NCBI GenBank assembly: GCA_019510435.1
Contig: JAEKKJ010000013.1
Span: forward strand, 62,001 to 126,000
Source of the DNA: Caulobacterales bacterium
GTDB lineage: Bacteria > Pseudomonadota > Alphaproteobacteria > Caulobacterales > Caulobacteraceae
DNA: 64,000 nt
Direction: 5' to 3'
The position numbers and the translations under genes were made by a program. The notes under the pieces were generated by a model, which did not search any database, had not been told where the DNA came from, and saw only the letters and a program-made list of their open reading frames with translations. This document shows positions 8,225 through 16,416 of the stretch, piece after piece. Numbering within the stretch: the first letter of the stretch is position 1; every line of letters starts with the position of its first letter.

Positions 8225-9597
8225 CGGACGGATCGGCCTCGCACGCGGCGCCGACAGTGGTCGTCGTCGGCGGCGGTTTCAGCGGCCTGCTGACCGCGAT
8301 CCACCTGCTGGACAACGATCGGCAGGTGATCGTGCGGCTGCTGGAGAAGTCTGAGACCTTCGGCGGCGGTCGCGCCTATGGGTCGGCGAACGGCCAGCAC
8401 CTGCTCAATGTCCGCGCCTCGAACATGAGCGCCTTCCCGGACCGTCCCGACCATTTCCTGGACTGGCTGCAGGCGCGCGACGGGACCGGAGACGGCTTCG
8501 TTAGGCGCGGCGTCTACGGCGAGTACCTGCAGGCCCTGCTGCGCGGCGCCCTGGGCGAGGGCGGGCACCCCGGGCGCCTGCTGCTGGAGCGGGATGAGGC
8601 TGTGGCCCTCGACCTGAACGGAACTCGACCGAGCGTGCGCCTCGCACTGGGACGCAGCCTGACCGCCGACGCCGTGGTGTTGGCGACCGGACTGGGGCTG
8701 CCCGCCGCCGCGCCGGGCGCGGCGTGCGAAGGCATCGGAGCGCCGGCCTATTTCGCCGATCCCTGGAGCCTCGATCCCGCGACCGCGCCGGCCGGCGACA
8801 TCCTGCTGATCGGGTCGGGCCTGACCATGGTCGACGTGGCCTCGCAGCTCGACCGGCCGGATCGGCGGTTCACGGTCGTCTCTCGCCACGGGCTGCTCCC
8901 CCGATCGCACGGTCCGGCCGCCGTGGCGCCGCTCCCGGACGGACCGCTGACGACGCCGCGCGAGACGCTGAGGAGCCTGCGGGCGCATGCCGCCGTGGTC
9001 GGCTGGCGTTCAGCCGTCGACAGCCTGCGGCCGCTGACCCCGGCGATCTGGCGCGGATGGTCCCTCGCCGAGCGGCGGCGCTTCCTGCGCCATGGTCGGG
9101 CCTGGTGGGACGTCCACCGCCACCGGATGGCGCCGCGCATCGCCGAGCGGATGCAGCGCCTGGCGGACGAAGGCCGCCTGAGTGTCCTCGCGGCGCGCCT
9201 GGAGAGCCTCGAACCCGCGGCGGAGGGCCTCGTCGCCCGGCTGCGACGGCGGGGCCTGCGTTCCGCCGAGACGCGGACCTTCGCGGCCGCGGTCAACTGC
9301 ACGGGCCTCTCGGCGGACATCCTCGGCGCGCCGCTGCTGCGAGACCTGGCCGGGCAGGGACGTCTGCGCCCGGATCCCCTGAAGCTCGGCATCGACGTCG
9401 ACGACGCATTCCGGGTTCGGGACACCGATGGCGCGCCTGTCGCCGGTCTCTACGCGGTGGGCCCGCTCGTCCGCGGCGCGCGCTGGGAGAGCGTCGCCGT
9501 CCCCGACCTGCGCAAGCAGACGGCCGAGATCGCCGCCACCCTTCTCGCGGACCTGCGGGCGGAACGCCAGGCCCGCCGGCCCGTCACGCCATGCTGA
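8221..9597 (+). CDS. FAD/NAD(P)-binding protein (PF13454-type)
   Basis: 458 residues from a GTG start that overlaps the lysR stop (GTGA). An N-terminal Rossmann motif VVVVGGGFSGLLTAIHLL binds FAD; NVRASNMSAFPDRPDHFLDWL and a second dinucleotide fold ILLIGSGLTMVDVASQL follow. This is the architecture of the FAD_NAD_binding family often found beside sulfonate or siderophore genes. It ends with a conserved LYAVGPLVRGARWES segment. Overlap with its neighbours implies co-translation with the regulator. Reaction unknown; a role in flavin-dependent oxidation linked to the ssu locus is inferred. Confidence 0.82.
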   Translation: MTDGSASHAAPTVVVVGGGFSGLLTAIHLLDNDRQVIVRLLEKSETFGGGRAYGSANGQHLLNVRASNMSAFPDRPDHFLDWLQARDGTGDGFVRRGVYGEYLQALLRGALGEGGHPGRLLLERDEAVALDLNGTRPSVRLALGRSLTADAVVLATGLGLPAAAPGAACEGIGAPAYFADPWSLDPATAPAGDILLIGSGLTMVDVASQLDRPDRRFTVVSRHGLLPRSHGPAAVAPLPDGPLTTPRETLRSLRAHAAVVGWRSAVDSLRPLTPAIWRGWSLAERRRFLRHGRAWWDVHRHRMAPRIAERMQRLADEGRLSVLAARLESLEPAAEGLVARLRRRGLRSAETRTFAAAVNCTGLSADILGAPLLRDLAGQGRLRPDPLKLGIDVDDAFRVRDTDGAPVAGLYAVGPLVRGARWESVAVPDLRKQTAEIAATLLADLRAERQARRPVTPC

Positions 9598-10508
9598 AGC
9601 TCAATCGCAGGGCGCTGTGGGAGCTGGCGGAACTGACCGATCGCGAGGTGGGCGCCACCCTGATGGGCCAGCGCGACGCGCCGCCGGCCCAGAACCGGTT
9701 GGAGGCCGTCGGCATGACCGTGTCCTCGGCGCTCCCCACCGCAGTCGAGGCGTGGCGCCCCCTGATGTCCAGGCTTGGGGTGCGCGCGCGTCTCGTCGGC
9801 GCCTTCTCCTTCGGCGCGCCGCAGATCGAGGTGTCGGACCCCGCGGGTAAGCCACGCCGGGGTCCGCTCGCCGACCTGATGATGATCGTCGACGATCTCC
9901 GCCCGACCTTCGCCGGCCGGACGGCCCTCCTGATCCGCGCCGGGCTGCAGGCCGAGGCGGTCGGTGGTCCTCCCGAGGCCGGGGCGTGCGCGTTGCGCGA
10001 CCTGTACGACACCTGGCCGGCGTTCCGGTTTCGCAGGCGAGGCTACGCCGAATCGCCGCGGGACCTGCGCGGCGAAATGGCGGCCGACAATCCGGGCCGC
10101 CGCGCCACGATCAGCTTGCGCCCGGGCGGCTGGTCCCTGGACGCCGCCAACGGCGACGTCGGGCTAACCCTGGGTCGGCTGCTCGCGTTGATGGCGACCG
10201 GCGCCGAGGGTCGCCCAGCCACCCGAGGCGGCGAGGACGACTGGTCGGTCACGGTCGACGAACTCCTCAAGGAGACGGTCCAGGCGACCCTTCGCGGGCT
10301 GGCGTCGCCGACGCCGGCGTTGCGCAGCGCGACGACCTTCGTCGGGGAGGCGGGGACCGGGCATGTGCTGTTCGAGAATCCCACTGACCGGAACTACGAG
10401 CAGGCGGTGGGGGTGGCCGGTCTCGAGGGCCCGATCAGCGTGGTCCACCTCTGCCTCGATGCGGCGCCCCGGCCGGCCGGCAGGGCGGGTCGGACCTCCA
10501 CCTCCTGA
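9591..10508 (+). CDS. Uncharacterised protein resembling a PD-(D/E)XK fold without its Q-x-K motif
   Basis: 305 residues starting at the ATG at 9591, overlapping the FAD-protein stop by 7 nt. No confident family name. The central part (RGPLADLMMIVDDLRP, then TALLIRAGLQAE, then ALRDLYDTWPAFRFRRRGY) resembles a group of hypothetical nuclease-fold proteins. In my recollection those carry D-L, a Q-A-K and a QLxLYxxWPxFxF segment. Here the Q-A-K place reads R-A-G, so nuclease activity is doubtful. The tail is Arg/Ser/Thr-rich. It adjoins an ORF6N pseudogene, so a defence or mobile-element relic is possible. The assignment is inference from pattern memory only. Confidence 0.55.
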   Translation: MLKLNRRALWELAELTDREVGATLMGQRDAPPAQNRLEAVGMTVSSALPTAVEAWRPLMSRLGVRARLVGAFSFGAPQIEVSDPAGKPRRGPLADLMMIVDDLRPTFAGRTALLIRAGLQAEAVGGPPEAGACALRDLYDTWPAFRFRRRGYAESPRDLRGEMAADNPGRRATISLRPGGWSLDAANGDVGLTLGRLLALMATGAEGRPATRGGEDDWSVTVDELLKETVQATLRGLASPTPALRSATTFVGEAGTGHVLFENPTDRNYEQAVGVAGLEGPISVVHLCLDAAPRPAGRAGRTSTS

Positions 10509-10511
10509 CGT

Positions 10512-10524
10512 CGGATCCGGGTTG
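10512..10524. repeat. 13-bp direct repeat, left copy
   Basis: CGGATCCGGGTTG occurs here directly behind a gene that ends in TGACGTCG, and again at 41025-41037 about 29 bp behind another gene whose stop also reads TGACGTCG. The two copies bracket the catabolic block exactly. They could be island-flanking repeats, or chance in GC-rich DNA. Confidence 0.35.
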
Positions 10525-10547
10525 CTCCCGTCGCGAGTCGCGGAGAC

Positions 10548-10957
10548 ATGGCTGAGACTCAATTCAGTCCCGCATCACAGGCCGCAGGTCGCGCACCTGG
10601 ACGTACGGTTGAGACCCCGCGGCTGAACGAGCAGCTGCGGCGCGATCTGTCCCGGTTCGACGGGTACGCATTTCAGCTGACGGAGTGGAACTGGCGGATT
10701 TGATGTCGCAAATTGCGATATCAAACGCCGGGCGCGGTGGGACCCCGAAGCGTCCGTGGGCCTTCACCGAGCATGGTGTGGTGATGGCGGCGACGATCCT
10801 CAATTCCGTGGCGGCGATCACGGCCATGCGGCTGGTGGTGGAGGTGTTCGTCGCCGCGCGACGCGCCGGGGAGCTTCCGGCGGCAGCCACCGGGCTCGGG
10901 CCACGCCTGCCGCGGACGCTGTCCGAGTGGTTCGTGACGGTTTGCGCGGTTGGCTAG
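10548..10957 (+). pseudogene. ORF6N-domain protein (phage antirepressor type), frameshifted
   Basis: The 5' part (ATG at 10548, stop at 10701-10703) encodes VETPRLNEQLRRDLSRFDGY then AFQLTE. The next frame continues from about 10685 with ELADLMSQIAISNAGRGG, then AFTEHGVVMAATILNS. Joined, these follow the ORF6N consensus (VETxxLNEQVxRN...FQLTxEE...SQIxxSNxGRGG...AFTEQG). The break is a one-base loss between ACGGA and GTGGAA near 10684, which puts the first frame onto a TGA 18 nt later. The usual N-terminal beginning of the domain is also missing. ORF6N proteins belong to phages and integrative elements, so this is a decayed mobile-element gene. Confidence 0.7.
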
Positions 10958-11018
10958 CAACGCCAAAGGCGCTAGTTGAAACGTGGCTCAACGCCTCTGC
11001 CAGCCGTACTGAATTGAG
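10558..11018. repeat. 11-bp inverted repeat bracketing the ORF6N pseudogene
   Basis: CTCAATTCAGT at 10558-10568 and its exact reverse complement ACTGAATTGAG at 11008-11018 enclose about 440 bp that hold the pseudogene. The match does not extend further outward. It could be the ends of a small decayed element or a coincidence. Confidence 0.35.
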
Positions 11019-11241
11019 CGATTGACGCCGATAGATAGCGATAAGGCGAAACAAATTTCGCGGCTAATTCTTCAATAAAAACAAAAGGGTTCGGAATAGT
11101 CGGTGGGCCGTTCGGGAAAAGCGCGGTCGGAACGCCAATTCCGGAGAAAAATCAATGGTGTACGCTCCTAGAGCACCATAGAGTGGGAGTAGCGGGGTAG
11201 CAGAGGGCAGGGCGCTTTGGACGGGGTCAGCGGGACCGAGT
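10958..11241. other. AT-richer intergenic junction region
   Basis: No gene is visible in these 284 bp. A bulged dyad CTAGC...GCTAG lies at 10954-10975, at the pseudogene end. From about 11030 to 11165 the sequence is clearly AT-richer than the rest of the window, a common sign of a junction or a regulatory leader. The guaA-end-like sequence lies at 11172-11192. Confidence 0.4.
11172..11192 (+). other. guaA 3'-end-like sequence, candidate island attachment site
   Basis: Read in one frame these 21 bases give Ser-Thr-Ile-Glu-Trp-Glu-stop (the run ends GAGTGGGAGTAG), the conserved C-terminus of GMP synthase GuaA (usually ATIEWE). The DNA upstream does not code for GuaA, so this is only the terminal piece. 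The 3' end of guaA is a well-known integration target of tyrosine-recombinase islands, which leave a copy of this end at the far junction. No integrase is seen nearby. Confidence 0.45.
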
Positions 11242-12048
11242 TCATAGCGCCGTGAGGCTGGTCGCTGCGACGACGGCGTCGGTGATTTCGGCGCGGGTGG
11301 GGTTGCGGCGCAGGGTCAGGCCGCCGTTCACCTGCAGGTTCTGGCCGGTCATGAAGCACGCGTCGGAGGCCAGCCATGTGGCGGCGTCGGCGATGTCCTC
11401 CTGCGTCCCGATCCGGCCAAGCGGGTAGCAGGGCGTGAACGCCTCCATGAGGCCAGGGGTGCCTGTCGCCCCCGCCGTCATGGGCGTCTCGGTCAGGCCC
11501 GGCGAGATGGAGTTGGCGCGGATTCCGCGTGCCCCGAACTCGTTGGCGACGCAGCGGACCACGTGATCGGTCCCGGCCTTGGTTCCCATGTAGGCGGCAT
11601 GGTCGTTGAGCATGATGGTCGCGGTGGCCGAGCTGATCTGGATGATCGAGCCGCCGTGGCCCGCCTCGATCATGGCCGCCGCGGTGCTCTGCATCCACAG
11701 GAACGGCCCGATGAACTGCAGGGCGGCCATCTGTTCGAGCTCTTGGCGGGTGGTCTCCAGGAACGGTTTCAACAGGCCCCAGCCGGTGGCGTTGACCGCC
11801 ACGTCCAGCCGTCCGGTCCAGTCCAGCGCGGCGCGCCCAAGCGACCGCATGTCGGCTTCGGAGGTGATGTCGCATACCGCGTGGGCGCCGCCGATCTCCT
11901 GGGCGAGGCTTGAAAGCTCGGCCTCATGGCGGCCTGCCACCAGCACCTTCGCGCCCTCGGCCGCGAAGCGGCGGGCGAGCGTCTGGCCCATATTGCCCAG
12001 GCCTGCCGCCCCAAGGACCACCGCAGTCTTGCCCCGCAGCTTCGTCAT
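11242..12048 (-). CDS. SDR-family oxidoreductase, paralog of the gene at 36211-37008
   Basis: Start at the second of two adjacent ATGs (12048), with GAGGAA at suitable spacing, giving 268 residues. SDR features: cofactor loop VVLGAAGLGNMGQTLARR, NATGWG in place of the usual NNAG, catalytic Ser in QISSATATIML and the Y-x3-K in AAYMGTKAG. The G-A-A-G-L-G-N-M loop is unusual but shared with the paralog at 36.2 kb, to which it is about two-thirds identical by eye. It oxidises or reduces a hydroxyl/keto group with NAD(P)(H). Divergent from the NIPSNAP gene across a 140-bp promoter region with an A-rich/T-rich dyad near 12064-12087. Confidence 0.87.
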   Translation of the reverse strand: MTKLRGKTAVVLGAAGLGNMGQTLARRFAAEGAKVLVAGRHEAELSSLAQEIGGAHAVCDITSEADMRSLGRAALDWTGRLDVAVNATGWGLLKPFLETTRQELEQMAALQFIGPFLWMQSTAAAMIEAGHGGSIIQISSATATIMLNDHAAYMGTKAGTDHVVRCVANEFGARGIRANSISPGLTETPMTAGATGTPGLMEAFTPCYPLGRIGTQEDIADAATWLASDACFMTGQNLQVNGGLTLRRNPTRAEITDAVVAATSLTAL

Positions 12049-12188
12049 CATTTCCTCGTCTATAAAAAGCAGGATTGCTGGTTTTTTATTTGACCCTAAA
12101 GTGTTTCGCGTGACGGAGGCGCGCAAGCCCCCGCGTGGAGGAAAAACGCCATGGCGATGACGGCGAGACCCGGACCGGAGGGCGCCGG

Positions 12189-12548
12189 ATGAGCATCCAT
12201 ATGCAAGCCACGATCGAGCCGAACCCGGAGGGGCTGCCCCAACTGCTCGCGGTGCTGGCGGAGATGGTCGGCATCCTGGAAGCGGAAGGCTGGCGCCTCG
12301 CCGGCGCCTTCCAGCAGCGGTCCGGTCGGCTGCAGACCATCATCGATCTGTGGGAGCTGGACGACTACAACCACTATGCGCGCGGCCTGCAGGCCCTGAG
12401 CCGGCATGCGAGGTTTCCGGCGATCGCCCAGGTGCTGGCCGCGAACATCAGGAGCGAGACGCTCGTCTTCCTGGATAAGGCCCCGTACATGCGCCAAGCG
12501 GCGGGTAGCGCCCCCGAGGGGCGGAAGCCCGAGGAGCTGAACCCGTGA
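12189..12548 (+). CDS. NIPSNAP-family protein
   Basis: 119 residues from the ATG at 12189, which has GGAGGG just upstream; longer in-frame starts lack such a site. The sequence has the NIPSNAP/ABM ferredoxin-like pattern (ATIEPNPEGLPQLLAVL ... IIDLWELDDYNHYARGL). Its role in bacteria is poorly defined; such small proteins are found with oxygenase and ring-modifying genes. It overlaps the following VOC gene by GTGA, so the two are translated together. Confidence 0.72.
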   Translation: MSIHMQATIEPNPEGLPQLLAVLAEMVGILEAEGWRLAGAFQQRSGRLQTIIDLWELDDYNHYARGLQALSRHARFPAIAQVLAANIRSETLVFLDKAPYMRQAAGSAPEGRKPEELNP

Positions 12549-13072
12549 ACCCCATCGCCGGGCTGGGCGAAATCATGCAGCTGGCCTATGTGCCGGCCGA
12601 TTTCGACGGCGCCCTGGCCCATTGGCTGAAGATGGGCGCCGGTCCGTTCTTCGCGATCGACCACGTGGTCCTGGAGGACCTCCGCTACCGTGGCCAGCCG
12701 GCGCAGATCGATTTCTCCATGGTGCTCGGCTACTGGGGCGACCTGCAGATCGAGCTGATCCGCCAGCACAATGAGGCGCCCTCGATCTACAGGGCCTGGC
12801 GCGACGCCGGCCATGAGGGCCTTCACCACGTCTGCCTGCTCACGGAGGACATGGACATCGCCCGGGCGACCTGCGCGGCGGCGGGCGCGAGCGTCGAGCA
12901 GGAAGGCAAGCTCCCAGGCGGCGGGGAGGTGATCTTCGTGGACGTCGGCGGCGGGCCTGGGACCATGGTCGAGATCCTCAAGCCGGGGCCGGGTTCGCAC
13001 GCCTTCTTCGCCATGATGCGCGAGGCGCACCGCGGCTGGGACGGCTCGGATCCGCTCCGGAAATTGGGATGA
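12545..13072 (+). CDS. VOC-superfamily (glyoxalase-like) protein
   Basis: 175 residues from a GTG overlapping the previous stop. Vicinal-oxygen-chelate fold with GLGEIMQLAYVPADFDGALAHWLKMGAGPFF, a His in GLHHVCLLTEDMD and a distal Glu in GTMVEILKPGPG. These are candidate metal ligands of a Glyoxalase_4-type half. Likely a lyase, isomerase or dioxygenase-like enzyme of the degradation pathway; reaction unknown. It faces the TetR gene end to end across a 24-bp gap. Confidence 0.8.
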   Translation: MNPIAGLGEIMQLAYVPADFDGALAHWLKMGAGPFFAIDHVVLEDLRYRGQPAQIDFSMVLGYWGDLQIELIRQHNEAPSIYRAWRDAGHEGLHHVCLLTEDMDIARATCAAAGASVEQEGKLPGGGEVIFVDVGGGPGTMVEILKPGPGSHAFFAMMREAHRGWDGSDPLRKLG

Positions 13073-13096
13073 GGACTCGGCGTTGCGGTCCGCCAG

Positions 13097-13744
13097 TCAC
13101 GCCCCGAGGCGGCTGCCGATCTCGCTGTAGGCGTCCCGTTCGAGGCTGAGGAAGAATGCCTGCGCCTGTCCGGTCGTCAGCGTCTTCAGCACGTGGCCGG
13201 CGCACAGCTTCAGGACATGGCTCAGGTTGGCGTCCGAGATCGTCCCGAGGTGCCACTGCCAGATGACCAGGGTGATCTGCAGCTGGATCATCTGGCAGAC
13301 GAGATCGACGTCGATGGGGCCCACGAGCTCGCCGGCAGACCTGATGTCTTCCACGCACCGTCGCACGATGGCGACGGAGCCGGCGTCGCGCACCACGAGG
13401 GTCTTCTCGGAGAGAACCGTCGAGGCGAAGGCGTGGGCAAAGCTGGGGAACTCCAGCATCGCCTCGGCGATGCCCTCGCAAAGGTTGGCCAGGTGCGCCG
13501 CGCCGGCGTCGCGGTTCCGGGTCTCGATGCGCTCGTAGACGAGCTCCAGCCGCTCCCCGATGGCCTTGGCCAGCAGGTCATCCTTGTTTTGATAGGTGTC
13601 GTAGAGGAACTTGGTGGAGACCCCACATTGGCTCGCCAGGCGGCGCATGGTGACGCCTTCGTAACCGTGTTCCGAGAGCAGTTCCCGCGCGGCGGCCAGG
13701 ACCGCCTGGCGCCGACGCAGCTGCTTTTCCGCAAGGGTCGCCAA
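13097..13744 (-). CDS. TetR-family transcriptional regulator
   Basis: 215 residues from a TTG start at 13744 with GGAG upstream. N-terminal helix-turn-helix: LAAARELLSEHGYEGVTMRR, then LASQCGVSTKFLYDTYQNKDDLL. The C-terminal ligand domain is divergent. It is transcribed away from the Rieske gene at 13924, so the shared 179-bp region is the likely place of action. A near-palindrome AAAGGAAAACGCG...TTTTTTCTT lies at about 13840-13866 there. Confidence 0.88.
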   Translation of the reverse strand: MATLAEKQLRRRQAVLAAARELLSEHGYEGVTMRRLASQCGVSTKFLYDTYQNKDDLLAKAIGERLELVYERIETRNRDAGAAHLANLCEGIAEAMLEFPSFAHAFASTVLSEKTLVVRDAGSVAIVRRCVEDIRSAGELVGPIDVDLVCQMIQLQITLVIWQWHLGTISDANLSHVLKLCAGHVLKTLTTGQAQAFFLSLERDAYSEIGSRLGA

Positions 13745-13923
13745 TCGCCTGAGCTCCGCGGTGCACGGGTTTTCTTAGGATAGGGCCCGGCCCGGTTCAA
13801 CACCTCGCCCTCAGACATGCGCATTCTCCCCGAAAGGAAAACGCGTTGTTTTTTCTTGTGGTCAGAGGGAGGTCGTGAAAGGCTGCCCCCACGCTGGGGA
13901 CACAGCAGATCCGGGAGGGCCTC

Positions 13924-15084
13924 ATGGGCGTCGAGCAGGAGTTCAGCCGGGCGGCCGCGCGCATGCTGGCTCACGTCGAGAACGGCACCACGGACTGGGC
14001 GCCCGAGGTTCGCCGTGTGGCGGTGGACGACTACATCAACGCCGATCGCTGGCAGCGGGAGATGGAGGAGATCTTCCGGCGACAGCCGCTGATGCTGGCC
14101 CTGAGCATCGAGTTGCCCGGGCCCGGCGCGTTCAAGACCCTGGAGGTCGCCGGAAAACCCGTTCTCCTGACACGCGCCAAGGATGGGGTGGTCCGGGCGT
14201 TCCTGAACGTCTGCTCCCACCGCCAGGCCGTCCTGGCGCCCGCAGGCTGCGGCCATGCCAGCCGGTTCACCTGCCCCTATCACGGCTGGACCTACAGCGC
14301 GGACGGCAAGCTGATGGGCGTGGCCGATCGGCAGAAGTTCGGCGAGGTCGACACCTCCGAGCTCGGCCTGGTGCAGCTTCCCTGCGCCGAGCAGGCGGGG
14401 ATGATCTTCGCGAGCCTGACGCCCGACGCCGCCTTCGATCTCGAGGCGTTCCTGGCCGGGTTTCTGCCGGATCTGGCCTGGCTGGGGCTCGAGGGCTGGT
14501 ATCACCACTGCGTCCACGAGATCGAGGGCGCCTGCTGGAAGGTCGTCACGGACGGCTTCGTCGAAGGCTACCACTTCGCCGCCGCCCATCCGGACACGAT
14601 CCATCTGTCAACGATGTCGAACGTCATGACCTATGACTTCTTCGGGCCGCATCAGCGGGTGGGCTTCCCGCGCCACACGATCGGGGAGATGCGCGGCACG
14701 CCCGAGGCGGAGATGTACAAGCAGGAGGGCGCCTATTTTGGCTTCGTCCGCTTCGTCTTTCCCAATGTCGCCTTTTCGGTCGCGCCGACGGTCGGCGGCA
14801 CCTGGACCCAGATCATTCCGGGCGCGACGCCCCAGAAGACGACAGCCTATCAGCACATCATCTTTCCGAAGGCGCCGACGACCGACGAAGAGCGCGCCGC
14901 GTACCAGAGCACGGCGGACTTCTACCGCACGGTCGTCACCACCGAGGACTTCGAGCTGGGGTTCCGGATCCAGAAGGGCCTGGAGTCCGGCGCGTTCAAG
15001 AACATGGTGTTCGGGCGCAACGAATGGGGCAACCAGCACCATCACGCCAGCATCGACCGCTACATCTGCGGGCCTGGCAAATGA
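13924..15084 (+). CDS. Rieske non-heme iron oxygenase, alpha subunit
   Basis: 386 residues. Rieske [2Fe-2S] ligands: CSH at Cys97/His99 and CPYH at Cys117/His120. The mononuclear iron site is DGFVEGYHFAAAH with His217 and His222. Such enzymes hydroxylate or dihydroxylate rings using O2 and electrons from a ferredoxin/reductase, none of which is encoded nearby. It opens a three-gene run with the overlapping VOC gene and the TIM-barrel gene. The start at 13924 has GGGAGG 5 nt upstream. The single-subunit type and length resemble terpenoid or aromatic-acid oxygenases; substrate unknown. Confidence 0.9.
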   Translation: MGVEQEFSRAAARMLAHVENGTTDWAPEVRRVAVDDYINADRWQREMEEIFRRQPLMLALSIELPGPGAFKTLEVAGKPVLLTRAKDGVVRAFLNVCSHRQAVLAPAGCGHASRFTCPYHGWTYSADGKLMGVADRQKFGEVDTSELGLVQLPCAEQAGMIFASLTPDAAFDLEAFLAGFLPDLAWLGLEGWYHHCVHEIEGACWKVVTDGFVEGYHFAAAHPDTIHLSTMSNVMTYDFFGPHQRVGFPRHTIGEMRGTPEAEMYKQEGAYFGFVRFVFPNVAFSVAPTVGGTWTQIIPGATPQKTTAYQHIIFPKAPTTDEERAAYQSTADFYRTVVTTEDFELGFRIQKGLESGAFKNMVFGRNEWGNQHHHASIDRYICGPGK

Positions 15085-15536
15085 TCAGCGCCGTACATCA
15101 CGCCAGCATCACGACCGGCGACCTCGACCGGCTGGTGCGGTTCTATCGCGACCTGCTGGGGTTCCAGCTGGTGATGGAGAGTTCCTGGGAGGCTGGGAAC
15201 CAGGCCGCCGACGCCATCTACGGGCTCACGGACACAAGCGTCCGAATGGCGATGTTGCGCATGCCCAACGGCTTTCTGGAGCTGTTCGAGTTCCGTCATC
15301 CGGTGGGCAAGGCCGGCGACCCGAACCGCCCGGTCTGCGATCAGGGCCTGACCCATATCTGCCTCGCCGTCACGGGCATCCAGGCCGAGTACGAGCGGCT
15401 GCTGGCGGCCGGCGTACGGTTCCACTGCCCGCCCCAACACGCCCCCGGCCTCTGCACCGCGACCTACGCGCGTGATCCCGACGGCAATATCGTCGAGCTG
15501 ATGGAGCCCGAACCGGGCGGGCTGTTCAGCCTGTGA
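15081..15536 (+). CDS. VOC-family (glyoxalase/extradiol dioxygenase-like) protein
   Basis: 151 residues, starting in an ATGA overlap with the Rieske stop. Pattern of a single-domain glyoxalase/bleomycin-resistance fold: VHHASITTGDLDRLVRFYRD, GLTHICLAVTGIQ and DPDGNIVELMEPEP, with His, His and Glu as plausible metal ligands. Coupling to the oxygenase suggests that it acts on the hydroxylated product, for instance by ring cleavage or isomerisation, but neither can be told from sequence. Confidence 0.83.
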   Translation: MISAVHHASITTGDLDRLVRFYRDLLGFQLVMESSWEAGNQAADAIYGLTDTSVRMAMLRMPNGFLELFEFRHPVGKAGDPNRPVCDQGLTHICLAVTGIQAEYERLLAAGVRFHCPPQHAPGLCTATYARDPDGNIVELMEPEPGGLFSL

Positions 15537-15552
15537 GCGAGGGTGGCAGGCG

Positions 15553-16416
15553 ATGACCGTAGACCTGATCGCCTGTTACTGGACGCTGGGCGGGGCCTAC
15601 CAGTTCGGCGAGCATGACCAGAGCCCCTGGGACTTCCGCGACCGGGTCGAGGCGGCGGCGCGCGCGGGCTATGCGGGCTTTGGCCTGAAGCACGCCGACC
15701 TGATGCTGACGCTGGGGCGCTACGGCTACGATGGCGTCCGCGCCATCCTCGCCGACAACGGAATCCGCCATCTCGAACTCGAAGCCTTGTTCGACTGGTA
15801 CATGGATGGCGAAGCCCGGCAGCGCTCCGACCGCATGCGCCTCGATCTGCTGACGGCGGCTGAGAAGCTGGGCGCGCGCCACGTGAAGGCGGCGGGCGCC
15901 TTTGTCGGCAGCGCTCCGGCCCGCGAGCAGATGACCGAGGCGTTGCAGCAGCTGGCCGCCGAAGCCCGCGACGCCGGCACGGTCATCGCGCTGGAGCCGA
16001 TCGCCTTCTCCCAGATCCCCGACCTCGAGACGGCGATCGGCGTTCTCGGCGACGCGGCGGGACGCGGCGCGGGGCTGATGCTCGACATCTGGCATGTGAC
16101 CCGCGCGGGGATGACGTTCTCGGCCATCGCACGGCTCCCCAGCGAGTGGATCGCCTGCGCGGAGCTGGACGACGGCACGGCCGATCCGGTCGGCTCGCCC
16201 ATCGAGGACACGCTCGACCGGCGCCGGCTTTGCGGCGAGGGCGAGTTCGACATTGGCGGCTTCATCGCCGCTGTGCGCGGCGCCGGCTACGACGGACCGT
16301 TCGGCGTGGAGATCATTGCGGCGGAGCAAAGGCGGCGACCGCTCGATGAGGCCGCCCGGCGCTCTTTCGAGACGACGGCCTCACAGTTCATCTCGGCGTC
16401 GCTCGCCTCGCCGTAG
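15553..16416 (+). CDS. Sugar phosphate isomerase/epimerase-like TIM-barrel protein
   Basis: 287 residues of the AP-endonuclease-2/xylose-isomerase-like TIM barrel family. Metal-site carboxylates are visible: GTVIALEPIAFSQ, AGLMLDIWHVTRAG and PFGVEIIAAEQ. Members isomerise sugars, hydroxypyruvate or cyclitols, and some open rings of catabolic intermediates. It follows the VOC gene by 16 nt in the same operon and is the last clear gene before the relic and operator region at 16.4-16.6 kb. Confidence 0.8.
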   Translation: MTVDLIACYWTLGGAYQFGEHDQSPWDFRDRVEAAARAGYAGFGLKHADLMLTLGRYGYDGVRAILADNGIRHLELEALFDWYMDGEARQRSDRMRLDLLTAAEKLGARHVKAAGAFVGSAPAREQMTEALQQLAAEARDAGTVIALEPIAFSQIPDLETAIGVLGDAAGRGAGLMLDIWHVTRAGMTFSAIARLPSEWIACAELDDGTADPVGSPIEDTLDRRRLCGEGEFDIGGFIAAVRGAGYDGPFGVEIIAAEQRRRPLDEAARRSFETTASQFISASLASP

